From Glandiceps talaboti (Eukaryota > Hemichordata > Enteropneusta > Spengelidae), in the NCBI RefSeq assembly GCF_964340395.1, contig NC_135555.1, positions 1,297,501 to 1,359,500 of the forward strand: a stretch of 62,000 nucleotides of DNA. The letters run 5' to 3'. Under the pieces are notes generated by a model. It did not search any database, had not been told where the DNA came from, and saw only the letters and a program-made list of their open reading frames with translations. Shown here in pieces: positions 24,751-39,300 of this stretch; position 1 is the first letter of the stretch; every line of letters starts with the position of its first letter. A program made the translations under genes and the position numbers.

Positions 24751-27202
24751 GGTGCATCTCTCTCTCTCTTGTTGTACACACTTTGTGTCTACATGTATGT
24801 GTATGTGACTGACAGCTAATTGTAGGAATGGGGCACTACTGTCAGGTACAAACATTCTAGGGTTGGTTTGTTTTTAGAAAAAGATAAAATCCATTAATCG
24901 TTATAAATATATTTTATCTGTAGAAAAAAATACATTAGTAATAAGAAATTGATATTTCATTCATTCACTTGTCAATTTATCTTATTGTCTTTTTTGCTAG
25001 CACTAAAACAAGAAATATGAATTTGAAATTATATTGCTTTGCATCCACGTTAGAAAGTTTAGCCATTTTATAGATTCATTTGTTAAGAACACCATATCTT
25101 TAACAAAAACCAGCACCAATAAATGTAACTTAGTTTGATGGGTACCAAGCTTTATCAAGAGTTGTGGTTGGGTTATAGCCATCACATATCTGTGTGTGCT
25201 TCCATGCATGTATTGATAGTGCCTATAATGTATATGCATTATATAACACACTGTTTGTAGGTGACTGTCATACTATGATGTACTGATATGAACTGTTATC
25301 TTACCTGGAAGGCAAACTTTGGTTCTTTTCCTTTACAGTCCAGAATAACTTGTTCACTTGCATCAGGTAAAGTATATGGATCACTGACTTGGTTGGTAAT
25401 GTCATCCATAAGACTTTGTAAATGTGTAACTTCAGACAACATGGCTATTTCACCTTCCTGTAAAAATCACCATCAAATCACACAATTTCAATTTATCACT
25501 GTTTTTGGTTAACTTTCATCATTTGGGGAATGTATGATTAAACAACACCAAATTTGTTCATGTTTTAGTTTGATAAATATAACTTGACTTTGTGTGCACC
25601 TTCTTTCCCTATGGCATTTCATTATTACCCCTATGTATACAGGTAGTATGGCAAACACCAAATCTAGTTTTCTCTAAAAATAGACCGCAGTATTTTCCAT
25701 TACACATACTTCTTGACTAGCCACTGAATTTATTTTCTAGTTTCAAACTCTTACAGATTCAGACATACTAAGCCCTACCAAACAGTTTTCTAAACTAATC
25801 ATTAATCATTCAGTAGTTTAATTACTAACTATCCATACTAATAAAGATGAACTATTTCCTCAGCTCTGGAGAAATACTAGGAAAGCATGACAAATTTTTG
25901 AAGACTTTTCAATAAGTTACTTATTACTGAAAAGTGGGTTTAGGGGTTGAAGAATTAATAAAAACTAAGTCATACAGTGAATCATTTGTTAAAGTTACAT
26001 TGTTTGTTTTTGAGTGTACAGGTTGGACTTACCACAACTGGTTTTAGAAAATTAACAAACATACAGAATCGACTCCTTTCCTCTATCAGAGCACCTCTGA
26101 CGGCATTCTTCTCTGTTTCTTCAAGTAAGACATATTTATCTGTCACATCTTGCATTGCACTATCTAAACGATTCTGAACATCAAATTTACCTGTTGGAAG
26201 TAAAAACACAACACAGTGTCAGCTTAGCAGACACATGTAGAAGTCCCTGGAACTGTGTCATAGCTTTACCATTGATTACAATGAGTGAGGTGACATTCCG
26301 TGACATGTGTTACAGACATGACGACAATTTAGACAACTGCTGCCCTTTACCTAAACATGCCTGTCATTTGCTGCTACATACAGCCAAACAAGTGCATGCA
26401 CTCAAACTACAGTAGAGAACAAACTGCTGTGTGTGAGACAGGTTACATTTGCGTCTTGATTCTGCTCATCAGCTCTTTGAAGTTAGTAGTTTAGTATAGA
26501 GTTTTCTCAACATCAGTGAAATTGTGACATAAAGTACAATTGTGTTAAATGTGTTTCTATATTTTTTTGAACCGACTATGTGGGGTACTGGAAAGTGAGG
26601 ACAAAAGTGGTGCAAAAGCCTGTGTGTACAGTTTGCTTGTTAACTGCCTCAAGCACCATGCGTACTAGTACATGTTAAAGACTAGTCCAATAGAGGCACC
26701 ATGTCTTTGCAATGCTTACTCATAGACATGACAATAAACTGACTGACATACAGAAGCATCATGCTGGCTACATTTGGCCTATTTAAAAGCACTATTATAC
26801 AACAGGCAGTTTTATGTTGATATCGTACCAGTCATATATCAATACACTGGTACCATGTTGGCCAAACAATTGCATAGCTACAACACAAGTTTTAATCTGT
26901 ACTGCAGTTTTTGGTATGGTGCAAGCTAGATACAATGGCATCACATCAATATGTTGAAGTGCTATTGTAAGACATGGCAACAAACATATTTACATCACGT
27001 CTATGCCAACAATTGAAGACTTTGACATCATCAGAACATTACAGAAGAGAACAGAAGAGGAAAGAACAGAATAGAGGGAGAGAAGTAGAGATGTAAAGGA
27101 CCACAACATACTTAATGTTGTACTGTTCACTGGTGATTCAACTTTGCCTGTAATGGACATGGAGAGACAGTACAGATTTGTATACATAGTTCAATATATG
27201 GT

Positions 27203-27267
<65 letters not shown>

Positions 27268-30234
27268 GATGTTAGTGTTTTCATGTGTATCCAGCATGTA
27301 CACCATTGGAAAGGAAAAAGATTGAAACATTATTCATTCAGAGAGAAAATAAGTGACATGACTACTTTGATAACAAAATATGGTTACCCATTCTTTGTAG
27401 TGAAGTGGTAGATATAGCTTTAATAACACCAGTGAAAGTTAGTTTGATGGTACAAACATTCACAACAAAATAATATGGTTTGAAAAATGCAGTGAAACCG
27501 AAAAACTGACCTTTCCTGGCTTTCTTTTGTAACCTTATAGTGTCTGATGACTTCTTCTTTATTTCCTGTTTGACTTTTTTGTATTCTGAAAATGGAAAGT
27601 CATCAAATATGAGTTATAAATACTGCCATCACAACAAATAGGTGACAACTACATCTAGATATACGGTGAAAATATACAAGTATTCCAACAAGTCTACTTC
27701 AGTGTTGCCCTAAAAACTGACTGTGAATATATGGGCTTTGCATAAACATTCCTTGTTGATGTTTGTAAAAAAAAAGTCTGTTTCTATATGTAAACTCACA
27801 GTGTAGTTTGGGATCATTTTGTTTGTATTCATACAAAATAATCAGGTATTCAGCAATTCTTTCACACTACAGTACAGTACAATATCGTCATATTACACTG
27901 CCACACCATACCATACTGTATTTCCTACTTTTATCACTTGATAAACAACATGCTAAAATCTATACCTGAATCCTAATTGAGGTGGATTATCACTTGATAA
28001 ACAACAAGCTAAAATCTACACCTGAATTCTAATATTGAGGTGGATTATCACTTGATAAACAAGATGCTAAAATCCACACCTGAATCCTAATTGAGGTGGG
28101 ATTATCTAGTGTCCTCACTCACCTTTTGCATGATCTTTGTCTAACTGATTGACAATCCTTTTCCATTCTTCAACTCTATCTTGTAATGGAATCACTAGAC
28201 AATCTAGTATGGAACTGATAACATAAAATACATGACAGAGTCAAAGGTTAAAGGTCACCAAGAGTAACAGACTACATATCATACAAGGGCTGAGACTACC
28301 GTATATGTCATTTAAAGATCAAAAGTTGACATATTTGTTTGCCTATCACAGCAGTCAAAAGTACATGCTGTATATTCATACAAAAACTTTTACTACAAAG
28401 TATCCATGTTTTACAGTCAGCACATGCTGAGAAGTCATAGGTGACAATATATAATAATCAGGGGTGAACAAATCCACTGGTCCTGGGTCCGGGACTAGTG
28501 ATTTTTTTGAGTGGACCACACAAATTTTACCTTGTCTAGTCCGTCGGACCACTACCTTACTGTTAATAACTATGTTAAAAAGTCATCTGAATATACAGAT
28601 TCATAGGTAAGATTTAATGTTTCACATTAGCGGGCCCTTGGACCACTAATTCTTTCAGCAGGACCATTGGATTTTTTAAGGCACTGGTCTGGGGACCATC
28701 AGTTCACAAAATCATTTGTTCACCCCTGTATAATATTTATACTAAAGTTTGATACAATGTTATTTGATCATCTGTATCTGCCCGTACTGGGTATATTAGT
28801 ATAATTACCTGCTAAAATTTTTCAACTTGAGTTCAATACTTCTATGTCTCATACACATTCTAGTTAATGCAGATCCAATGTCTTTGGTTGAACCTACAAA
28901 ACAGAAAAAAAAATATATACATTGACATGAGTCACAGCTTGACACATATTGTAACTGTCGTAGATTTATTGGAAATATACATCTATATTTAGTACCAATA
29001 ACAATACCATCATAATGGTGTTGTTGTTATAGCATTGTACTCTGCCACTATACATACATACATGACGTGTATATGCTATGTACTATTGAGGTTTTAAAAA
29101 TACATATATCAATAGTCAACAAAAAAGATACACAATGATGCTAAGGACAGGCTTAGGTGGAGTTACACACGCGAAGACTGTTACTTGTACAATAACAATG
29201 TGATAGTGTACAGTATCATGGCAAACTGTACCTGTGTTTCAACATATTATACTGCCCTCTAGTGTTGATAAATGGCAATGTTAGAAGGTTATTCATGCCA
29301 TGGCTATCTGTCAACACTAGTTACTTTGCGGATTAAAAACAGCATCAGGCCTGGCTGGATGCAGAAAAGATTACCACTTCAAGTAATACTACTTGCACTA
29401 TTTCACAGCTTATACTAATTACATGAAAGCAACTCAAACCACGTCAAACTTGAATTAAATACCAAACTACATCTCAAATTTCAATATAACCTAAAAGTAG
29501 AATGTGATAAGTAAAATATATAGGTACAATTTCTTGCCCTAATAAATTATCTGCAATCATTCTAAAATTAATTATTACTTAAATTTTATAATTTAGATCA
29601 TTATATTACCATCTTTATGGTTATACTGGGACTAATCTATTCATTGTAAAATGTATTTTCCACTTTATATTTCATATTTTGCAAAAGTGTCGTTAATAAT
29701 TGATGAAACCCAATAAAACATAACCAATTAGAACCTTCCACATATGAACTCTACAACATTGAGTAGTCTGCCACACCTCATTAACATTATACTACTGAAA
29801 TGGACAGGAGCACAATTACCATCATTTTGATGTATTTTAGAACACAGAAATCATACCACTCACAATTACATCACAGATTAAATTCACAATGTAAAATACT
29901 ATATTTTCTATGGTTTATAGCTATTCTATATACATCTGTAAAATATGAAGAATTGAGAAACCAAAATATGGTTTTCCAAGAAAACAAGCCACTGGTCTTG
30001 CAAAAATGACATTGAAATATACCGATAATGAGACATTAAAATGCCAGAGAAAGACATGATTGAAATGAGATATATTACCATAATTTTTACAAATTATATT
30101 AATTTGTTATAATTCATTTAGTATATCAACAATTTCATTACAATAATGAAGTGCATATTATGACTCATATATTAAATAACCAAGGCAACTAGTATGAATG
30201 TCATTTTGTAGACATTGCCTAGTACTGGTTATGA

Positions 30235-30307
<73 letters not shown>

Positions 30308-30362
30308 ATGTATGTATGTATGTATGTATGTATGTATGTATGTATGTATGTATGTATGTATG

Positions 30363-30396
<34 letters not shown>

Positions 30397-33300
30397 TGTA
30401 TGTATGTATGTATGTATGTATGTATGTATGTATGTATGTATGTATGTATGTATGTATGTATGTATGTATGTATGTATGTATGTATGTATGTATGTATGCC
30501 AATTGATTGGTGAGTCCAATACTGGTTGATAAGAGTCCCCCTTTCACAGTACCATGTACATTTATAAGATTAATTACAAATACTACTTAACTCATACAGA
30601 GTACTTAGCCATTGGTTTTCCCCATTAACAGACATAGTTGAAGATTTCATTATGTGGCCATGTTGCTTTCAACGATTTCATTCATACAACTTGACTAGCT
30701 GTCAAATAAAATCTACATTTCATCTGTATCCTCCTTGAACTAAAAATGTTGACTTAAAACACAAAACCCTCCAAATATTTCTTTGAGCAGTAACAATTAG
30801 ATGCTTTACACACACCTTGCCCCATTTATCAAACGTTTCCCACAGTCATATCAAATGTAGGTCTTAGTCTGATGTCATACACAGCTGTCAAATATTCTCA
30901 TTGTTATATTTAACTTGTATTCAAAAATCCCTCTCAATTTAAAACCTTCATTTCATTTCATTCATACACAAACATACCTTGCCAAATTGTCCAACATTTT
31001 TCACATTGACATAAAACTTACATTTTATTCTTAAAATAATTTTTTTTTTTTTTAATTAGCTGTGAGACTTGGGAGTCAAACCAAAATACCACAATACCTC
31101 TTAAGTTAAAATGTTAATTTCACCTGAGTTCATATACTTACCTTACCCAGTTACCCAACATTTCCCTGGTGTCATCAAAGCTAAACTTCATATTTACAGT
31201 TAATTTACATCATACCTAGCTGTGAGTCCTAGCATAAAACCAAGATATACCTACCTAGCTGTTAGTCCTAGCATAAAACCAAGGTATAACTTGCTATCAA
31301 AAATCCCTCTTAACTTAAAACCTAGATTACATGGTCCTGTAAGTCATCCAGCTTTCTACATTGACAAATCCTCTTAGAGGTGTCATTTTACCTTGAAAGT
31401 ATACACTGCATTGATTGTACTAACAGTCTGTGTTTTCTAATGGTCTCCAATTTACATGTTATTTCTTTAACCTGCTGGCCTTACAATGGTAGTCACTTCA
31501 TTACTTTAAATATCATTCTCACAACTAAACTATTACTTCAAAACAACTTTACATAGTTTTCATTTATACCATAGAAATATTTTCAATGTATGAGCTATTG
31601 ATCAGAAATGAGGTCACATCCCAAATTAGCAGAAATCTATATCTATACATTCATCTTTTCCCAGATTACACATTTAACTACCTTCACTTGAATACAACGA
31701 CTTTCCATTTGTTGCCTTCAACTAGCACCATTTATGAAAGGACTGTACATTTGCCCTCTAGACTTTAGAGCATAACTATTGAAATGGTTCAGTCTCTTTA
31801 TCTATTTACAAACAGTACACACCCAAAGGTTGGTCAAGTATTTCCCTTCTAGGTACTGCATGATACATTGATGTTGCAACGTGAGAACAGTTTAAACTGT
31901 ACAACAACAGACATGGAAATATCAGTATGAACACAGGTTGAATTTTGGCCATTTGACGTATGATATGTGATGTGATATATCAATTTGTATTGTGCATGTG
32001 ATGTCTAAACTGATACAATAATGTATTCTCACAGCTATAATAACAACACAATGTGTGATAACAAAATCTTGATCGTCATTATAATATGGTTATGAAACCA
32101 TCATATTTTGTATTCCTTCTGAAGAAGTGACAAATATAATATACATTTGATCAGTGGATCAATCATAGGACAATGACCTTAATAGAAACTGATACATCAA
32201 TTAGCATTATTATAAATTCCATATTCATAATTACACCAGTTTCATTCCAAGTAGATATGTTAATTCATCATAGTTTGCATATATGTGGTTTGATCAGCTG
32301 GTGACCTTTGACCCTGTATGTATGTTTCTCTGATCTCCATCTCTCTAGGTGAACCAACTTGCACTGTAGTGGAAAACTTATGTCAATCAAAGTCAAACTG
32401 TGACAATCATCTACACGACATCACAATGTTAGAACTGAAATACTACAAGTGCCTTCACGGCGTAATCAACCGAGTAGAACTCCAGTAAGTGAATTAACTA
32501 GAATTTTCACTGATTATTGCCCCAGTATGTCGGAAATCCAAGTACTGTGTAAAAGTATCAGCGACATACTTGCTTCCAATCAATATAGGATTTTGTTGGC
32601 TATTTGAACATACTACCTGTAGTATAAAAGGATGAGTTGTCTTTTAAACTTTAGGTTTTCCCAGTTTTAATATGATACTATATTGATAGAACTAAAATCA
32701 ATATTATGATGATATGTGATATGGTAAGGTAATTTACTATTATATGTGGTATGTCATGCAATGTCATGTCATGTCATGTAATGTTGTGATGCAATGGAAT
32801 ATGCTGAGATGTGATTATACATGTACCAAGTTGTGCTGCGCTGATGAGATGTGATGTGATGTGATGTGATGTGATGTGATAAGCTGAGGTGTGAAGAGAA
32901 GTGATGAGATGTAAATGTTCTGTGATGCAATGTCATATGCTGTGATGTGATATAACAAGAGATGATGTGCTAAGAATAAAGATTTGTTGTGCTGGGCTGT
33001 GCTGTGCTGTGCTCATGAAATGTGACGTGATGCGATGCGATAAGCTGTGCTGTGCTGTGATGCAATATTCTATTATGAGATGAGATGTATAGATATTTGG
33101 CCTGACATGACTTGAGGCAAATTGAGATCCTCAGATGTCACGTAAATGTAAGAGTTTCTAGTATACACCAATCCATCATGTTGAATCTTTAATGGCAGTC
33201 TTTCACTGACAGAGATCAAGGTCTGTAGCACAACAAACTTACATTGACAGCCTTCCTATCAGCTAGACTTTTAATCCAGTACAATCTATAGGGAATATGG

Positions 33301-36300
33301 TGACCTGAATTGAGGACACGTAAAGTGGAATCAAGGCTAAATATATCATAACCTTGAACTCTACATACTTCATTAGCTATTATGTTAATACACACCACAT
33401 ACCACTTTACTCTACCATCAAAAAATAATCACACTTCCACAAGAATTAATTAAATATAGCAGTCACTGAAATATAGTTCATATATACACATAGGTTATTT
33501 GTATTGATATTATCCTAAAAATGAATACATAGCACTATCCTTAGTCATTTTCCATACAAATAATCATGGCCATCTCCCAGTATCCATTTCAAAGCTATCA
33601 ATGACAACACTTTGATAATGTTTCCATGCTTTTTATCATGCATATGACCCAAACTGAATGTGTGAAATATCAACTAACCGTGATAGTGAAATTTGATTCA
33701 TTTCATAACACAATCATAGAATTCATTTCTCTACATTATTGCATATACCAAGTCACAGAATGAATGATTGACCTTGTTATGCAAACACCTGGCCTAGATT
33801 TGTATCCTACCATTCAGTATGTCTATTTATTTGCTTTTTTTTCCTCTACCAACAGATGAACTAATGAACTGAAAGAATTTCCAGGTCATTTCACATCACA
33901 TCAAGCACATACTCACACACACACCTAGTAGTACTATTCTAACCTTGGTATTAATTGCTAATGTTGATGGACACATGACTGTAAAGTACTAAATAGTCAA
34001 CTACAATACGGTGATATCATTGAATCTGTATTACAACATTTAAACATCTTTAAATACATTGAGTGCAACCAAGTTGTCCTCCATAGTGGCCTTGTCAAGT
34101 AGATTAAGTGATGAACTGACTAAAAAAGCAGCCAAGGTAACAAAACAAATTGTACATGTCTTCAGAAATGGTGGATGTGGTGTTTTGAAAGCTACTAATG
34201 ATGTGAAGTCATGACTGCATTCATGTAGGGTAGACAGTATTGAAATCTAGGGATAGAGTTGACATCTATTCATCTTATACAATACATAGAAGGCACAGTG
34301 CATGGCCTTCTTTTGTTATCCTAGCTGCTCCCCTGTTTACTAACAGGCTATGACAGGAGCAGCAAGGGAACCATCCAAGGATCATCTTCATACTGTGGTT
34401 GGTAGTAATGGCTTACAAAGACTTAGACCTGGCTCATCCTAACTCTAGAGTTTTATAGCTAACAATCGACTTCAACCAACCCCATATGTATAATATTGGC
34501 TTGTAGACAGACCTCCACCAACCAAATCTAACCAAGACAAGGATCTGTTAACCAAACACTACAGTATATCTAAAGATGACAAATTGCTTTTGGCAACTTA
34601 TTTCAATAACAGTGAACTTGAAATCAATCCAAATGCAGGAATCTGATTGACGACTTCAACAAATTCAGGTCACCTGTACAACAATGAAACATAACAAGTT
34701 CTTTTTTCTAGACTATAGAGATTAGAATAGACAATGCTATACACACAATGCTTACAAACTCACAAATTTAGACCATGTCTCCTTTAGGAATCACTTGTTT
34801 AATATTGTATTGACAATAACATGTGATAGATTTGTCTACAAATTACCTTTGTGATGTCTTTGAAAGCTGAAACAAGTACCAATGGACCAATAAAAAGAGA
34901 AAATATTAGAATGAAACAAAGACTGTCTACATGGGAAAGACCTAAACTGATTTGTAATACCAATATATTTTACAATATATGAGCAACATCAAACACATAC
35001 CAATGAAAACTAATACTTTATATACACAATCATCAGTCTTGATGACTAAATATATGTAGTTTTAAGGTGACAATGTATTCATTGACTAACTCTACAGTTG
35101 TGATGTAAAACTAGCCAATCACTGATAATCTGTATTCCACCTGGGATCCATACTGATTGGCTCATCTTTACTTATATATCAGCCAATCAGCACTAGACTA
35201 TTTACCAGGTGGTAGAAGTATGATTTGAAATTCTCTTTGATTGATGTGATTTAAACCTATGACTGCACAAATAAATAAGAACTCAAATAAATTATTACTG
35301 ACAGGACTGTAAATGATTCATACACCAAATATGTAGATAATGTATACACACTTGGATAAACTTAACAGCCAATTAAAGCCAAAACAATAATCCCAATGCA
35401 TGTATTTCAGCAATGTTAAGTCAGCTAGACAGCTTTTGTTTATCATTCATACAGGGGTCTCTGTAAATGGTACAATCTTTGCCTGCTGTGTGATTATCTA
35501 TTCCGTGCATGTCAGCCAGGTCAGTATGAGCTATACTAGATAAATGGGATGACAATATCCTTGCGGACACGTCTGTCATTGAGAATTAGTTCATGCAATT
35601 CATGACATGCCAATTAAACACTTTTAAGGGAAGCTTGTACAATGGTTACATTTAGTATCTTTTGCCACTGGCTAAAAAACCTAACACAAATCTCTCCATT
35701 GATTGCACATCCTAGTGTCTTTAAATAGTCTTGCTCCAAGGATAAACTAGCAATAAAAAAACAGACAAAGAACAACTCTTCTTAGTGCATTACAGACAAA
35801 ATAAGAGAACCGGAACAGAGATGACACTGGGGATAGCTTTATAACATTACATGTAATATACAACTACTCTGAGACAATGTGTTAATAATTGTGGACGCAC
35901 CAAAGTCAATTAGAAATAACATTAATAACTCGTGTACATCTAATGGAAATCACACTTATTAAGATTCAGTATAGACAACAGCTGAGCCTACAACACACAC
36001 CTTGGTCATTAGAGCTCCTAACAAGATGATGATGTGAACTGAATAATAACTCACTTTGTTGAAATCTAATGATAACATTACCAGCTACATTTCACTGCCA
36101 GATTTCCGGTTTAAACTAATGAATACTAAAAGTAACAGGCAATACTCAAGAAAAGTAACAACATTTATAGTACACATGTCTCATTTATAGTACACATGCT
36201 ACTTTAAGTGGCACAAGGTGAGTTTATAAGTTTTTTACCCCAAGTACAAATATTTACATAAAACAGTTTAATGCTAATGTCAATGCACTTGATTGCATTG

Positions 36301-39300
36301 TAGGAATGGGATCTCTGTAAGATTTTTTGTACATATAATAAATTACCTTATCAGACTAAGTTATATCTTAATACCAGGTTTGAGTTCAATCAGTTGCAAG
36401 TAATGGTTAAGTATACATCAATACTAGAATACTGAGAGTTTCTATAAAATAATTATATCCAAAACCATTTAAACTCTGCTTGTGCCCTTTAAGATCCTGA
36501 CTGGTGTAATGCCTGACTTGCTGTTATTCTAAATACTTTGGGTGGTGGTGTTTGATAATACCTTACCAACAGAGACAAGTATGTAATACAAGAATAGTTG
36601 TTGGTCTGTACACATATTTTAACTGAATCCAATACTTCAATTAACACATTGAAAAGGAACTTCAAGTATAACACGGTCCAATTTACTTACACAGCATTAA
36701 AATGCCGTGGATATACAAACTGACAAATTGGTTTGTACAACACACACACACTGGTCAATTCAGCCGACAAGTACCATTTCATTAATTAATCAGTTTAGTA
36801 ACTGTGACTGCTTCAGGCCCTGGAATAATTGGAAGAACTCATTCTCAGACTGTTTTCTAGCAATGGCATCCACTTCAAGCACTTCAATCCATTACACAGT
36901 TATAGTTCCATTCCATTGCTTTCCCTCACCAGAACTGTTTTCCAGACTATCTTCTCCAGCAATGGCATCCATGTCAAGTGCTTTCATCCAGTCCCCAGCT
37001 ACAGTTCCATTTCATTGCCTTCCCTGACCAATTATATATATTATACATATATATGACAGTGTTGAGATGGCAGTATTGAAATGGATCATCTATATGTGCA
37101 TTCAATGTATGCAAGTTGTAATGAATTGTACCCAAGTCCCTTGTATATCATTTCACATGTATACTATCCACCTGAGTCTTATTACTTTTTATACCATTAC
37201 TAGATTACATGTCCATGTATGGAGTGTTTGCATGAATACTTTTCACACTATAGCAACTAACTAAGCTGTTACTATGCAGTGTTATACTACTGTTGTAGTG
37301 TTCCTAGGGACCGTGCAACCATCCACTAATGTTCCCTTGACCTATACAGTCGACCATGATACAAATTAACAGTAGTTTTATTGACTGTATTACAAATCCC
37401 CTTGTTCTATCTTCATAATACTGCCACCAATCAGCTTGTACTGTACAAGGTAAAGTGAAGGATTATCTTTCACTGCATCATTCCAACACACATCAGATTC
37501 TAATTACATTGTAATAAGCAACTCTAATTTAGAGGGTTATTTATAGTCTTGAAATGAGAACAGGAAGTCTGGCTACAAGACTACTGATCATTCCGATTAA
37601 TGAATGCCTCATGCATATAGAAATGCAATACTGTTCTTGGTTTAGATGCCTTCTGTAACTTCATTTTAGCCAAGACAAAACTTAATACCATTCATGGCCA
37701 GTTAATTAGCAATTAAGGAAGTCTACTGTCCATGGTTAATTTCAACCATGCTGACATTCTTCTTGGGTATATAGAATGATATCGCCATTATTTATAATAA
37801 AAAATTTCATTTGACTTTGTGAAGTAGGAAGTGATAAATATATCTACATTTATATAGAACCATTGATGTCATGTTTCCTGACCTTAGAAGGTCAAATCTG
37901 TTGGAAAGATCCTCCTGAGATTTAGTGGTAGGTCTTGAAACAAAATAGGCTTTGTTCAGTGTAAATACATGGCAAACTGTGAGGCTTTCTGCTTTTCTCT
38001 TTGCCAGTATATTACCTCAGCTGCTTCATATACACCAATCACTCCCTTTGGACCTTACCCTCTGACTGTAAGTAAAAGATCTAGGTAATAAACCTGTAGT
38101 TATAACAGCTACAAGTTAAACACTGAATGACAAATATATCATAATATCTTTTTATACACAAATTTATAGTTGCAATTGTTCACTGTTTAAGACCTCATAA
38201 AATATCTGATTGAATTGATGTATTATAATGACCAGTTTTTCACTGCTGTGAGAAAATTCAATCAGGAAACTATGCTGTCTGTTGTCGTATAAATATAAAC
38301 CAGCAGGGAAAAAAAACCCAGTAGTTTTCACGGTCATTCCAATCTGTCATTAGAAGTAGTTATGATATTCTATAAACAAATATTACAATGGAAGGAAAGA
38401 GGCTGGACTCATTTAGGATATCCACAGCAGCCTTGGAAGGAAGTGACCACAATCCATAACCCAGGACCCTGACTGAAATTCTATATCATAAATTCCTCCT
38501 TCACATAAACAAATCTTCCCAGGTTTTCCAGGGTCTGGAAATTCTCCCTGAGTTGAGTTCACTAACGTGCCAAACTGCTTGTTAGGCAATGTAATGAAGT
38601 ATGTACATAGACAGTCTTACAAAATGTTATTACACTGTAGTCAAAGCACATCGGTAAAATGAAAGTGATTTATCTTTTAGTGTTACACAATTAATGTGTG
38701 CTATATGGCTGTTGGCACAATTCCTGACTGTAATAACTTGTCATAATATTGGCTAGATAGTCTCCAAGCTACTATTGAAGGTTTTGTCTTGTAAGAACAT
38801 CTTGCAGTGAACATAAATCACTCTGTAGGCAACATTTGGAAGTAATGAAGGGGATTGCCAAAGTAGAAAGTCTGTCTACACAATGCATTGCATGGCAGTC
38901 AAGAAATCTCTTGCATGGGAAAGAACTTGATCTTAACAATGGTGTCCTGTTTTTTCTTAGACCCGTATCATTACCTTTGACTGAACAATGACTGCCCTGT
39001 TTGTCTCACTCCCCTAGTAGTGCAAACAACAATGTCTGGCCTTTCTCATTGACTCTGTCCGCTTTAATTTATGCACCCTGATGATGTTCTACAAACCTGT
39101 CTCAAATACATTGTTGTCTATTGTACAATGCCATTACTAATACAGGTTATACGACAAACCGATCAATAACCAATTCGATACCAAAACAACAAAAGCATTA
39201 AAAATACACAGGACATAACATGACATAGAAACGCATGCGGTCGTAAAGACATAAATATCAGAGATCATTTTATTATTGTCAGTAACTCTTGTACAGGTAT

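Noticed and set aside
24479-24855. Cys-Val-rich minus-strand open frames
   Set aside because: Translations of the CA/CAGA microsatellite in MTSS intron 9.
30158-30547. Open frames of Tyr-Ile-His-Thr or Cys-Val type
   Set aside because: Translations of the (GT)n and (ATGT)n microsatellites.
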